This document shows positions 8,258 through 17,058 of a stretch of 64,000 bases of DNA, in pieces; position 1 is the first letter of the stretch, and every line of letters begins with the position of its first letter. This stretch comes from CAYFZR01 sp046760505 [NCBI: Candidatus Hydrothermarchaeota archaeon] (GTDB taxonomy: Archaea; CAYFZR01): the NCBI GenBank assembly GCA_046760505.1, contig JBHIEG010000009.1:8021-72020 (forward strand). The letters are read 5' to 3'. Made by a program: the position numbers and the translations under genes. Below the pieces are notes generated by a model. The model saw only the letters and a program-made list of their open reading frames with translations. It was not told the DNA's origin and made no database searches.

Positions 8258-8271
8258 GAAGTGGTATATTG

Positions 8272-9465
8272 ATGAGAAGTCAAAGTACGTTAGAGGGTTT
8301 GTTTGAAAGAATCTACAAGACGAAAACAATTTTTAGAAATAAGGAAGCTTTAAGACATTCTTACACGCCAGAAAATCTCCCTCACAGAGACAATCAAATA
8401 AACCAACTTGCTACCATATTAGTTTCCGCTTTAAGGAAGGAAACACCCTCAAATATAATTATGTATGGTAAAACCGGAACAGGGAAGACCGCGGTTGTAA
8501 AATACGTGGGAAAAGAATTGGAAAAAATAAGCGCAAAGTATGACGCAAATGTTCATTTCATATACATGAACTGCGAGGTCGTGGATACTCAGTATAGGGT
8601 TCTTGCAAATCTATGCAATAACTTCTGCTCTGAAAAGGTTCCTCTTACTGGTTGGCCAACAGATCAGCTCTATTCTTTATTTATTAAAGAGATTGATACC
8701 GACTCCAAGGTAGTTGTGATTGTATTAGACGAAATTGATAAACTGGTTAAGAAAAGTGGTGATGATGTTTTATACAATTTGACTAGAAGCAATGATGATC
8801 TTAAAAATGCCAAAGCAAGTATTATAGGAATATCGAATGATCTGAAGTTCACTGAGTACCTAGATCCAAGAGTAATAAGTAGTTTGGGAGAAGAAGAGAT
8901 TATTTTCCCGCCCTATGACGCAATACAGTTAGAAGACATCTTAAAACAAAGAGTCTCAATAGCATTTAAGGAAGGAGTATTGGAGGAGACAGTAGTTCCT
9001 CTATGTGCAGCATACGCGGCAAGGGAGCACGGTGATGCAAGAAAAGCTCTAGATCTCCTAAGAGTTTCTGGTGAAATAGCTGAAAGAAAGGGAAATAGAA
9101 AGGTTACTGAAGAGGATGTGAGAATGGCAAAGGACAAGATTGAACAGGATAGAATAATCGAAGTAGTAAAGACTCTACCAAAACAATCAAAATTAATCTT
9201 ATACTCAATATTACAGCTGAAAAGAGAAGACGATAGACCTATAATGACCGGAGAGGTTTTTGAAGTTTACAGGGAGTTGTGCAAGAGGACATCACTAGAT
9301 GTTTTAACCCACAGAAGAGTTAGCGATCTCATATCCGAACTAGACATGCTCGGGATCATATCGGCTAAAGTAGTTAGTAAGGGAAGATACGGAAGAACAA
9401 AAGAGATTTATCTGACGATACCTTCTTATAGAATAAAAACCCTCCTCCAGGAGGAAATTCTTTAA
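8272..9465 (+). CDS. cdc6: Origin-binding initiator Orc1/Cdc6
   Basis: A 397-residue AAA+ ATPase that binds ORB sites and loads the MCM helicase. Walker A GKTGTGKT is at about 66-73, Walker B VIVLDEIDKL at about 150-159, sensor 1 in IIGISNDLKF, and the arginine-rich LDPRVISSLG follows. The C-terminal ~90 residues form the winged helix that reads ORB DNA (RRVSDLISELDMLGIISAK). I chose ATG 8272 with the G-string GGGGGGAAG as SD; a GTG 27 bases upstream lies inside ORB 4 and would give an unconserved extension. It lies between the origin and the polymerase D small-subunit gene, as in Thermococcales. Confidence 0.95.
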   Translation: MRSQSTLEGLFERIYKTKTIFRNKEALRHSYTPENLPHRDNQINQLATILVSALRKETPSNIIMYGKTGTGKTAVVKYVGKELEKISAKYDANVHFIYMNCEVVDTQYRVLANLCNNFCSEKVPLTGWPTDQLYSLFIKEIDTDSKVVVIVLDEIDKLVKKSGDDVLYNLTRSNDDLKNAKASIIGISNDLKFTEYLDPRVISSLGEEEIIFPPYDAIQLEDILKQRVSIAFKEGVLEETVVPLCAAYAAREHGDARKALDLLRVSGEIAERKGNRKVTEEDVRMAKDKIEQDRIIEVVKTLPKQSKLILYSILQLKREDDRPIMTGEVFEVYRELCKRTSLDVLTHRRVSDLISELDMLGIISAKVVSKGRYGRTKEIYLTIPSYRIKTLLQEEIL

Positions 9466-9467
9466 AG

Positions 9468-10934
9468 ATGGATCAAACAAGCATAATACATTCTTTCCTA
9501 AAAGAAGGAGTGAACATACATCCGGATACCTTAAGAGAGATACAAAACTCAGAAAATCCGGAGTTATTGATTCAGAGTCTTTTGAGGAGGATAGCCAAAA
9601 CAGAGAAACCGCCTGTACTGCTTCCTGAACATCTCACTCCTGTAGAGAGAATAGAAAAAGACCTTTCTATAATCAAGAGTAAGGAGTTCTATCCTATAGC
9701 AAAAGATATTGAAGAAGATATAAAGATTATCTCCGATATCACAGGTAAATCTTTCTGCGAAGGAAAGATCGAGAACTTCGTAGAATTTTTTAATGACAGA
9801 TACAAGAAGATCTGTACGATCTTTAAAGAGAGAATTGATTTTAGGGATTTCATCCCTATTTCTCATGCAAAGCGGTTACCAGACAGGAGAGTGAGGGTAG
9901 TAGGTATGGTCTCCAGTATTTCGGAGACATCTAAAGGAAGAGTAATGATGAGTATAGAAGATCCTACAGGGACAATAAATGCAATTTTACCGAATCCTGG
10001 AGAAAAAGACTCTAAAATTGTAAATGATGAAGTCTTAGGATTGGAAGGCCATATAAATAGGGGCCTTTTTATTGTAGACAGATTTGCCAGACCAGACGTT
10101 CCTGTTAGAAAGACACATAAAAAGGTAGATGATCCTGTATCCGTTGTCTTGCTATCCGATCTTCATGTTGGAAGTAAAGAATTCTTGGAAAAAGAATTTT
10201 TAAGATTTTTAAGCTGGTTGAATGGAGGAATCGGCAGAGGAGACCAAAGAGCCCTTGCTGAAAGTGTAAAATACATTATCATTGCTGGGGATATCGTTGA
10301 CGGCATTGGAGTTTATCCGAATCAAGAAGAAGACCTCCTAATAGATGATGTCTCAGAGCAATACGATCAAGTGACAAGGCTGCTTTCTCATATTCCAGAG
10401 CATATAAGCATAATAATATCTCCGGGAAATCACGATGCCGTTAGATTTGCCGAACCCCAGCCTTCATTGCCAAGAGACATAGCAGGCGCTCTTTATGAGC
10501 TCCCAAATGTAACTATGGTTGGAAATCCCGCATACATTTCTCTTCATGGAATAAACTTCTTGATCTATCACGGCAGAAGCCTTGACGACATGGTGGCATC
10601 AATATCTGGATTGAGCTATCAGTCGCCTTCTGAGATCATGATTGAACTACTTAAAAGAAGACACCTTGCACCAATTTATGGCGAAAGAACATCTATTGCA
10701 CCTGAAAAGGAAGATTATTTGGTTATAGACAGGGTACCAGATGTATTTCATTCAGGACACATTCACACTGTAGGAGTCACAAACTACAGAGGAATATTGG
10801 TAGCAAACTCTGGGGCATGGCAGACCCAGACAGAATATCAGAGAACGTTAAACTTAATTCCGGATCCCTGCAGGGTTCCCGTGATAAATTTAAATACATT
10901 CCAAACAACCGTGATGAGGTTTAAATTTAACTAA
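9468..10934 (+). CDS. polB: DNA polymerase D (polymerase II) small subunit DP1
   Basis: A 488-residue exonuclease subunit of the euryarchaeal family-D replicative polymerase. An OB fold occupies about 140-215 (VRVVGMVSSI...GRVMMSIEDPTG). The calcineurin/Mre11-like phosphoesterase has all metal motifs: DLH (231-233), GD (274-275), GNHD (320-323), HGR (368-370) and HSGHIH (428-433), so the 3'-5' proofreading nuclease should be active. The N-terminal ~60 residues are a helical DP2-contact/RFC-like region. ATG is two bases after the orc1 stop; the genes are cotranscribed. The large subunit DP2 is not in the window. Confidence 0.95.
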   Translation: MDQTSIIHSFLKEGVNIHPDTLREIQNSENPELLIQSLLRRIAKTEKPPVLLPEHLTPVERIEKDLSIIKSKEFYPIAKDIEEDIKIISDITGKSFCEGKIENFVEFFNDRYKKICTIFKERIDFRDFIPISHAKRLPDRRVRVVGMVSSISETSKGRVMMSIEDPTGTINAILPNPGEKDSKIVNDEVLGLEGHINRGLFIVDRFARPDVPVRKTHKKVDDPVSVVLLSDLHVGSKEFLEKEFLRFLSWLNGGIGRGDQRALAESVKYIIIAGDIVDGIGVYPNQEEDLLIDDVSEQYDQVTRLLSHIPEHISIIISPGNHDAVRFAEPQPSLPRDIAGALYELPNVTMVGNPAYISLHGINFLIYHGRSLDDMVASISGLSYQSPSEIMIELLKRRHLAPIYGERTSIAPEKEDYLVIDRVPDVFHSGHIHTVGVTNYRGILVANSGAWQTQTEYQRTLNLIPDPCRVPVINLNTFQTTVMRFKFN

Positions 10935-11151
10935 CGTTTTCTACGGGGGATATTACTGAAACGTTGTTTCCTCTTATCACGATGGTTCCCAATTCTGTCT
11001 CCCCCTCATCAGAGATCTCTGAAGTGTTCTCCAGTATGAGATTCATAAAATTGTCAAAGCCCTTAAGTTTACCGATGAAGCGCTGTCCCCATTTCAGCTC
11101 TACGCAAACTTTCTTATTTAGCCATAACTTCAAAAGATCGTCCGCATACAA
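10927..11151 (-). CDS. LSm (Sm-like) RNA-binding protein
   Basis: A 74-residue Sm-fold protein that should form a heptameric ring binding U-rich RNA. Sm1 is VCVELKWGQRFIGKLKGFD...MNL and Sm2 is GTIVIRGNNVSVIS, including the IRG(N) RNA-contact signature. It starts with TTG immediately after the stop of a 35-residue small gene; GGAGGT six bases upstream supports this. Its 3' end overlaps the polymerase subunit gene by eight bases convergently. The surface differs from the common archaeal Sm1 in an acidic loop (SEISDEGETE). Confidence 0.85.
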   Translation of the reverse strand: MYADDLLKLWLNKKVCVELKWGQRFIGKLKGFDNFMNLILENTSEISDEGETELGTIVIRGNNVSVISPVENVS

Positions 11152-11259
11152 TTAAATACCTCCGATGTATTCTATTACAATTGCTAGTATCCAAGAGACC
11201 ATGAAGACTAGCATAAGAATCGCAAACAATTTCTTCTTATTTAGTCTTAGTCTCTTCAC
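11152..11259 (-). CDS. 35-residue single-span membrane peptide
   Basis: GTG start overlapping the end of the mmp2-like gene by 23 bases and stop immediately before the LSm TTG, giving a tight three-gene run. The peptide begins MKRLRLNKKK (positive, cytoplasmic) followed by about 20 hydrophobic residues (LFAILMLVFMVSWILAIVI) and ends EYIGGI. This is a coherent signal-anchor design rather than random sequence. Function unknown; the LSm SD lies within its last codons, so it may also couple translation. Confidence 0.5.
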   Translation of the reverse strand: MKRLRLNKKKLFAILMLVFMVSWILAIVIEYIGGI

Positions 11260-12223
11260 TTCTTAACCCCGTAATAATGTCTTCTTCGAAGTTAAATAAA
11301 ACTTCCTCTTTCGATCCATGTTTCAAAAATAATATATTTTCTTCGATTATTTTCCCTACGCAAGAGGCTGAAAAACCTCCAGCTTTCAATATATCTATTA
11401 CCTTGGTAGTTTTTTCTGAATCACAGGTAAATATGAAGCCTGTTCCAGGATAGACTCTGACCCAGTCTTTCATTTCTACCTCTTTCGGGGCAGGAATTTT
11501 TTCTACCTCAACGTAGGCTCCTTTTCTGCTTGTTTCAAGGAGCATGCCTAAAGTTCCTAGAACGCCTGGATTACTTATATCCTTGCCTGAGCGAACGAGC
11601 GCCTTTTTCGCGAGTAATCTCAGAGAACCATACAACCTTGATATCTCTTCCTTTGATTTTTTTGTGGTAGAATCCCAGTTCAGCAACTTTGGATAGAATT
11701 TCCCATCTAAATCAATTGCAAATATAATGTCGTCACCTATCCTTGCAGAGGAACTCAGTATAATCTCTTCTTTTTTCAGTGTTCCTATGATTGCCACGTC
11801 TATTGAGTTGTACGGAGAATCAGGATGTATGTGTCCTCCTAGCATTGGAACATTAAATTTCGATACTCCATCTCTCATTCCCTCTATTGCCTTAAAGCAA
11901 AATCTCTCGTTTTGCATCGAAACAACATTTACCATACCTATTGGCTCTCCTCCCATGGCATATACGTCATTGACATTTACCAGTACTGCACAATAACCCG
12001 CCCACCAAGGATCCTTTTTAATTAATCTGTCCCAAACTCCATCTGCCGCAAAGACAAGTAAGTTTTCATCCAAATCGATAACAGCCGAATCTTCGCCAAA
12101 ATCTGCAATGATTCTATCAAAGGAACAATCAGCCTCTTTTAATATATCAACTATGTTGTGGATGGGTTTTTTTCTAAGTAAGCCTTCATACTCCCTTACT
12201 GCTCTCACAATATCTTCAAGCAT
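11237..12223 (-). CDS. AIR-synthase-related protein, methanogenesis marker 2-like
   Basis: A 328-residue PurM/ThiL/SelD-fold ATP-binding protein. Visible motifs are DFGEDSAVI (metal/ATP binding), ADGVW, WWAGYCAVLVNVNDVYAMGG, GMRDGVSKFNVPMLGGHIHPD and YPGTGFIFT. The pattern DGxWxRL plus WAGYCAVLVNVND is the one I associate with the putative methanogenesis marker protein 2 family, found broadly in methanogens and of uncertain reaction, probably phosphorylation or ATP-driven dehydration. It is not PurM or ThiL by these motifs. Operon with the 35-residue gene and LSm downstream. Confidence 0.7.
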   Translation of the reverse strand: MLEDIVRAVREYEGLLRKKPIHNIVDILKEADCSFDRIIADFGEDSAVIDLDENLLVFAADGVWDRLIKKDPWWAGYCAVLVNVNDVYAMGGEPIGMVNVVSMQNERFCFKAIEGMRDGVSKFNVPMLGGHIHPDSPYNSIDVAIIGTLKKEEIILSSSARIGDDIIFAIDLDGKFYPKLLNWDSTTKKSKEEISRLYGSLRLLAKKALVRSGKDISNPGVLGTLGMLLETSRKGAYVEVEKIPAPKEVEMKDWVRVYPGTGFIFTCDSEKTTKVIDILKAGGFSASCVGKIIEENILFLKHGSKEEVLFNFEEDIITGLRSEETKTK

Positions 12224-12285
12224 AGAAATCGAACCTCTACGAGATAAAAATAAATAGGACTATATAATCTTTGCATGGTGAGATG

Positions 12286-12786
12286 ATGAGAATATCCATG
12301 ACCTTAGAGTTGAAGGATGTGCCAGGACAGTTAGTATACGCCTTAGAACCAATTTCTAAGCATAGAGGAAATATAGTGTCAGTAGTCCATCTTAGGGATA
12401 AAAAAACTAGGAAAGAATATGTACCAGTGGAAGTTACCTTTGAGGTAGAAAACAGATCTCAGCTGAATAAAATAAAAAAAGGGTTAATTGATAGAAAGAT
12501 AAGGATAGCGAAGATAGGGGAAGAAAGAGGCGAGATAAAGATATCTGTGATTCTGATAGGGCACGTCGTAGACACCGACATCAGAGATACGATAGACAGG
12601 ATAAATGAAGTAGAAGGTGTTACAGTAGCAGACCTGGATTTAGAAATGCCAGATCCATTACAAGAATCATCCGCGCACATGACCATAGTTGGTCAATCAC
12701 AGGATTCTCTGAGAAATGCTTTGAAAGCTTTGGAGGAGGTTGCAGAAGAAAAAGACCTCCTAATAATTAAGTCACTGGAGAGTTAA
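12286..12786 (+). CDS. ACT-domain regulatory protein coupled to homoserine dehydrogenase
   Basis: A 166-residue protein with two ACT-like halves: [20 protein letters not shown] at the N-terminus and a second beta-alpha-beta unit from about residue 85 ([19 protein letters not shown]). ACT domains bind amino acids. It ends one base before hom, which itself lacks a fused ACT domain, so this is probably the separate allosteric subunit sensing threonine or a related amino acid. I chose ATG 12286 with GGTGA as SD; TTG 12271 and ATG 12283 are alternatives. Confidence 0.75.
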   Translation: MRISMTLELKDVPGQLVYALEPISKHRGNIVSVVHLRDKKTRKEYVPVEVTFEVENRSQLNKIKKGLIDRKIRIAKIGEERGEIKISVILIGHVVDTDIRDTIDRINEVEGVTVADLDLEMPDPLQESSAHMTIVGQSQDSLRNALKALEEVAEEKDLLIIKSLES

Positions 12787-12787
12787 A

Positions 12788-13807
12788 ATGAACATTGCCT
12801 TACTAGGTTTTGGAACCGTAGGTCAGGGGCTTGCCAAGGTAATAAAAGAAAAAAAGGAGACGCTAAAAAAGAGATATTCCATGGAAATAAATATAGTTGG
12901 AGTGGCTGATAGCAGTGGAGCAGCCCTGAATGAAAATGGATTAGACGTGGATATATTGTTAAAGTCAAAAGAAAAGGGATCTGTTTCGAACTACCCGAAA
13001 TTTGGTAGGGATCTCACAGGATCTGAACTGATAAAGGAGTCCAATGCTGATTTAATAGTTGAGGCAACTCCAACGAATATATCTGATGGAGAACCCGGAA
13101 ATACGCATATAAGATGTGCGCTAAAGGAAAAAATGCATGTCGTAACATCCAATAAAGGACCACTAGCATTGTTCTTTTCAGATCTAGTTGGGCTGGCAGA
13201 AAGAAACAAGGTAGAATTTAGATATGAAGCCTCAGTTGGAGGAGCAATGCCGATTATAAATCTAGCTAGGGAGACACTGGCGGGAAACGAGATTCTTGCT
13301 ATAGTGGGAATATTGAATGGAACGACCAATTACATACTAACAAGAATGTTAAAGGAAGAGGAACCTTTTTCTTATATTTTGAAGGAGGCCCAAGAATTGG
13401 GTATCGCAGAGGCAGATCCGACCTTAGATATTTCTGGCGTTGATACGGCTTGTAAGCTGGTAATCTTGGCAAATACTCTAATGAATATGAAGCAAAGTTA
13501 TAGAGATGTTAAGGTGGAAGGAATAACAAGAATAACTCCAGAAGCGATGGAACTTGCATGGAAGAATGGTTATGTGATCAAGTTGATCGGAGAGGCAAGA
13601 AACTCGAATTTGGAAGTAGGTCCAAGATTGGTTCCTGCTCACCATCCTCTTTCGGTAGAGGGAACACTAAATGTTGCCATGTTGGAAACAGACCTTGCTG
13701 GAGAAGTTACCGTTGTAGGTAGAGGGGCTGGACAAAAAGAGACTTGCAGCGCGTTGCTGAGTGACATCATCGCCATTCACAAAAAAATGCTAAGCGAGAT
13801 ACGATAA
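12788..13807 (+). CDS. hom: Homoserine dehydrogenase
   Basis: A 339-residue NAD(P)-dependent enzyme reducing aspartate semialdehyde to homoserine for threonine and methionine synthesis. NAD-binding [17 protein letters not shown] is at the N-terminus, [14 protein letters not shown] follows, [11 protein letters not shown] marks the nucleotide/substrate junction, [13 protein letters not shown] is catalytic, and [11 protein letters not shown] with [20 protein letters not shown] is the family signature. No ACT domain at the C-terminus; the upstream gene supplies one. Same operon. Confidence 0.95.
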   Translation: MNIALLGFGTVGQGLAKVIKEKKETLKKRYSMEINIVGVADSSGAALNENGLDVDILLKSKEKGSVSNYPKFGRDLTGSELIKESNADLIVEATPTNISDGEPGNTHIRCALKEKMHVVTSNKGPLALFFSDLVGLAERNKVEFRYEASVGGAMPIINLARETLAGNEILAIVGILNGTTNYILTRMLKEEEPFSYILKEAQELGIAEADPTLDISGVDTACKLVILANTLMNMKQSYRDVKVEGITRITPEAMELAWKNGYVIKLIGEARNSNLEVGPRLVPAHHPLSVEGTLNVAMLETDLAGEVTVVGRGAGQKETCSALLSDIIAIHKKMLSEIR

Positions 13808-13826
13808 GTTTTTGTATTTTTTTAAT

Positions 13827-13847
13827 TGTTTACACAATATGTAAACA
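13827..13847. repeat. 21-bp dyad TGTTTAC-N7-GTAAACA, copy 2
   Basis: Located in the 49-bp gap between convergent hom and the DUF89 gene. Arms and spacing are identical to the dyad in oriC (7994-8014) while the 7-bp spacer differs (ACAATAT). The T-run just upstream (13818-13823) probably ends hom transcription. Confidence 0.6.
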
Positions 13848-13856
13848 TACCAAAAA

Positions 13857-14684
13857 TCAAACCAATTTTATTATGATTTTCTTATGCTCCACGCCTAAAC
13901 TCTCTGCAACTGAGAGACACTTTGCCTTCAGAACATACAGAAGCCTGCCGGAGAGTTTTCCCTCGCACTCCGAGAGAACTTCATAGTTTCCCATCCCCTT
14001 GCTTATAATAAGATCGGCTTCTCCAAATAACTTTAAAAAATCTTTATCAGCCTCTTCAAAGTTTACTCCAACGGATTTTCCAGCAGATAAAACAGGAGCG
14101 TCTGTAAATTCTTTTACTTCTTCAATCGTCACATCGTTTATTACAGGAACCTCTTTTGCTGCAATAAAGACCTCTTTATCTCTTTTTTTCAGCTCTTCTA
14201 TGAGGAGGAGATCGAATATGAATTCTCCTGCATTGTCTGTAAGAAACAATATTTTCTGAGAGTTTTCGATTTTGTCTATAATCAGATCCGGAACAGGAAT
14301 GTCCTTTCTCAAAGAGTTCTCAATCGATTCTAACGCAAACTCGTGCCCTAGAACACCAAACTCTATTGCGTTTGCAGAGGCTGAAAGAGAAATTAACTCA
14401 TTGAGGTTTCTGTACTTAATGTTCTTGGAGATTTCTAGGGCTATTTTATTGGTAATTTCTTTCAGTTCTTTGTATGGATCAGGATTCTTTGTAACTTCTT
14501 TTATGATCCTATCCCTCATTGTTCCTAGGTGTGCAGGTACCTTGTCCCTAGAAATATTATTTGACAGAAATGCGGTAAACCTTTTTAAGATTTCAAAGTG
14601 CAAGTTTTCGTCTTCAGTTGCAAGTTCACCCTCTATTATAGCCCTTCTTATCAAACACGATATGCATCTTGGTTTTATCTTCAT
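13857..14684 (-). CDS. DUF89 / ARMT1-like metal-dependent phosphatase
   Basis: A 275-residue member of the DUF89 family, metal-dependent damage-control phosphatases that remove phosphate from harmful or misphosphorylated metabolites. Seen: CISCLIRRA near the N-terminus (archaeal subgroup CxxC), GTMRDRIIKEVTKNPDPYKELK, ASANAIEFG, the metal-binding LTDNAGEFIFDLLLIE, SAGKSVGVNF and SKGMGNYE. ATG 14684 has GAGGTG five bases upstream. The substrate is unknown. Confidence 0.8.
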   Translation of the reverse strand: MKIKPRCISCLIRRAIIEGELATEDENLHFEILKRFTAFLSNNISRDKVPAHLGTMRDRIIKEVTKNPDPYKELKEITNKIALEISKNIKYRNLNELISLSASANAIEFGVLGHEFALESIENSLRKDIPVPDLIIDKIENSQKILFLTDNAGEFIFDLLLIEELKKRDKEVFIAAKEVPVINDVTIEEVKEFTDAPVLSAGKSVGVNFEEADKDFLKLFGEADLIISKGMGNYEVLSECEGKLSGRLLYVLKAKCLSVAESLGVEHKKIIIKLV

Positions 14685-14708
14685 GATCACACCTCTAAAA
14701 TGTAAAAA

Positions 14709-15788
14709 TTAGGTAGACTTCTTCATAGCCTTTAAAACCTCTTGCATACCCTCTTTGGCGTCTAGATTCTCCTGATCAATCTTCAAAGCCATTTCAAATG
14801 ATTTAAGGGCTTCTTCATACATTCCCAAATCTTTCAGAGAATAACCTTTGCTGGACCATGCATCAGAAAGGTTTGGTTTCAGTTCCAAAGCTTTATCGAA
14901 GCATTTTATTGATTCACCAAGCATTTCCAAGGAGTATAGAGCAACACCCTTGCTGAACCATGCTATTTCATCTTCAGGATCTAATTCTATGGCTTTGTCA
15001 AAACATTCTAATGCCTCTTCGTACCTGCACTGGTTTAGGAGGTAAGTTCCTTTGTTCTTCCACGCATGAGTATAGTTGGGGTTTATTTCCAGGGCCTTAT
15101 CGTATGATTCAATACATCTCTCATCTCCTTTACTATAGAGAGTCAGACCCCTATAGTTCCATGCCTCAGCATCTTTGGGATCAAGTTCTAGTGCTCTCTC
15201 AAAACTTGTCAGCGCCTGAGTTAGCATTCCCTGATTGAGCAAAACGAGCCCCTTACCCTTCCAAGCCAACCCGTACTCCGGATTTATCTTTATGGCTTGC
15301 TCATAGCATTTCACCGATTCGTCTAATCTTCCTAGGTTGTAGAGAGCATATCCCTTACTGCTCCATGATCTGTAGTTATCGGGATTTAACTCCAATGCCT
15401 TGTCATAACAAATCAGAGACTCGTCATATCTTCCCAACTCTTGGAGAGAATCTCCCTTATCTCGCCATGCGTTAGCATAGTTTGAATCTATTTCTATTGC
15501 TTTTTCATAACAATCCAGTGCTTCTCCTAATTTACCCAGAAAATGAAGTGAGATACCTTTATTATACCAGGCTTTAGCATTCTCTGGATTTATATTAATT
15601 ACCCTTTCGTAGCATTCTATTGCTTCTTCATACTTTCCTATAACGAGAAAAGTTTCTCCTTTGTAGTTCCAAGCCTCTTCATCTTCAGGATTCAATTCTA
15701 TGGCTTTATCAAAGCATTTTATTGCCTCATCATAATTTTCCCTTCCATAAAGGGAGATGCCCTTATCCTTCCAATTTTTTACTTTCAT
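14709..15788 (-). CDS. Tetratricopeptide-repeat protein (about ten TPRs)
   Basis: A 359-residue protein built from roughly ten near-perfect 34-residue TPR units from residue 1 to the end, each with the pattern W..KG..L...G...EA...Y.KAI.I.P. It has no signal peptide, membrane span or catalytic domain, so it is a cytoplasmic scaffold for protein partners. The ATG at 15788 has an ideal SD, GAGGTGATCTC. It lies 10 bp after the PHP gene in the same direction. Confidence 0.9.
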   Translation of the reverse strand: MKVKNWKDKGISLYGRENYDEAIKCFDKAIELNPEDEEAWNYKGETFLVIGKYEEAIECYERVININPENAKAWYNKGISLHFLGKLGEALDCYEKAIEIDSNYANAWRDKGDSLQELGRYDESLICYDKALELNPDNYRSWSSKGYALYNLGRLDESVKCYEQAIKINPEYGLAWKGKGLVLLNQGMLTQALTSFERALELDPKDAEAWNYRGLTLYSKGDERCIESYDKALEINPNYTHAWKNKGTYLLNQCRYEEALECFDKAIELDPEDEIAWFSKGVALYSLEMLGESIKCFDKALELKPNLSDAWSSKGYSLKDLGMYEEALKSFEMALKIDQENLDAKEGMQEVLKAMKKST

Positions 15789-15798
15789 CGAGATCACC

Positions 15799-16443
15799 TC
15801 AAAGTTCACTCAACATCCTCTGACAAATACGCCTTAAGGAATGACTCGGAGGAATAGGATTGAAGTAAGGTTTACACTTTCCCTTCTTTATCATGCTCAG
15901 TACTTCGTCTTCATTGTTTGCCTCCAACAAGGTAAACCCTCTGCCTACCTCGTCTAGGAAATGAGCATCGCTTCCTCCAGTCATAGGCAGTTTGTTTTTT
16001 CTTGCATAAAGGGTTGAGAAAAAATTGTTTATACGAAAGAAATCTTTTGAATTATGTGTTTCTATAGCATCAATGTTTATTTTTCCTATACGGTGGAGTA
16101 GACTTTTTCTTAGAAGAGAATAGGGATGTGGAGCGATTTTTAATCCGTTTTGTTTTTCTATCTCATCCTCTATTTCCTTTAGGCCCAGATTATTGTTTAT
16201 TTCTTCGTATATTCCTAAAGCAATTAAGTGACCACTCTTGGTGGATAACTCTACTCCCGGCACGACGATTAGACCTTCAAAATCTTTTTTAAGTTTGATC
16301 GCCTCTAATGAACCCTTTAACGAGTTATGATCTGCTATACAAATTCCATCTAAGCCTATTTTCTTACAAACCTTCAATATTTCCCTTACCTTAGTGCGTG
16401 AATCGCTTGAATAGATACTGTGTACATGGAGATCATACCTCAT
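15799..16443 (-). CDS. PHP-domain metal-dependent phosphoesterase
   Basis: A 214-residue PHP protein. Metal-ligand motifs are YDLHVHSIYSSDSR (DxHxHSxxS), CIADHNSLKGSLEA, VPGVELST, KIAPHPYS and GGSDAHFLDEVG. PHP proteins hydrolyse phosphomonoesters or nucleic-acid phosphodiesters; the substrate cannot be told here. ATG 16443 overlaps the stop of the archaetidylinositol-phosphate synthase gene (ATGA), so translation is coupled. Confidence 0.85.
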   Translation of the reverse strand: MRYDLHVHSIYSSDSRTKVREILKVCKKIGLDGICIADHNSLKGSLEAIKLKKDFEGLIVVPGVELSTKSGHLIALGIYEEINNNLGLKEIEDEIEKQNGLKIAPHPYSLLRKSLLHRIGKINIDAIETHNSKDFFRINNFFSTLYARKNKLPMTGGSDAHFLDEVGRGFTLLEANNEDEVLSMIKKGKCKPYFNPIPPSHSLRRICQRMLSEL

Positions 16444-17018
16444 TTTAACATCCTCACACCGTACCACATTCTCTGAATCATTGTGAAGTAAGCTAGTAGA
16501 ACAACCAGAAGCACGCCTATGCTCAACTCATCTATAATAGAAAATAAAACAATTATCAGAATTCTTTCAGCCCTTTCTCCCAGTCCAATTCCGGTTTTTT
16601 CTATTCCAAGCGCATCAAGCTTGGCTCTCGTATAACTGACCATTATGGAGGCATGTAACGCTAAAGCACCCCATACAAATCCAGGTATTCCCAAGAAGCC
16701 AGATATTCCACCAACTATTATGCCAATAAATACCAAGCCCTCAACTATCTTGTCCAGAACAGAGTCAATGAAAGATCCAAGAGAAGTTGCTTTTTTTAAA
16801 AATCTTGCCAGAGAACCATCGATAACATCTAAAGAAGCGGAAATAAGAAGCATAATCCCACCGATTAATTCTAAGTTTACTGCATAGCAGTAACTTGCAA
16901 ATAGACCAAATACTAGCGTTAGAACAGTCAATAAATTTGGAGTTATCCCAATTCTCGCAAGCAAGGGCATTAAAGGTTCGAGATATGCTTCTACTTCTTC
17001 CCTATATTTTCCAATCAT
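16440..17018 (-). CDS. CDP-alcohol phosphatidyltransferase, probable archaetidylinositol phosphate synthase
   Basis: A 192-residue membrane enzyme with about five helices and the full CDP-alcohol motif DVIDGSLAR (64-72) with Gly81, Asp85 and Asp89. It transfers an alcohol phosphate to CDP-archaeol at the membrane. The length and TPNLLTVLTLVFGL start fit archaeal archaetidylinositol phosphate synthase, which uses inositol-1-phosphate; the ino1 gene in this window supplies that substrate. Archaetidylglycerol- or serine-forming paralogues cannot be excluded. Confidence 0.8.
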   Translation of the reverse strand: MIGKYREEVEAYLEPLMPLLARIGITPNLLTVLTLVFGLFASYCYAVNLELIGGIMLLISASLDVIDGSLARFLKKATSLGSFIDSVLDKIVEGLVFIGIIVGGISGFLGIPGFVWGALALHASIMVSYTRAKLDALGIEKTGIGLGERAERILIIVLFSIIDELSIGVLLVVLLAYFTMIQRMWYGVRMLK

Positions 17019-17058
17019 GATTTAAAGTATATCAAGAATATTTAAATAAGGTGTGATT

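Larger units (their letters stand above)
7831..8271. other. Replication origin region (oriC) with ORB elements
   Basis: A 441-bp gene-free stretch just upstream of orc1. It contains four copies of an origin recognition box related to the archaeal consensus TCCAGTGGAAACAAAGGGG: one inverted on the left and three direct on the right. The intervening ~220 bp is very AT-rich with T-runs (about 8070-8160), suitable as an unwinding element. A 21-bp perfect dyad lies at 7994-8014. Origins beside orc1/cdc6 with inverted ORBs flanking an AT-rich core are the established Pyrococcus/euryarchaeal pattern. Confidence 0.85.

Noticed and set aside
8239-8271. GTG 8245 as orc1 start
   Set aside because: It lies inside ORB 4 and adds nine Gly/Ser-rich residues; ATG 8272 uses the G-string as SD.
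14709-15788. DNA-level tandem repeat
   Set aside because: Periodicity is about 102 bp and is fully explained by the 34-residue TPR units.
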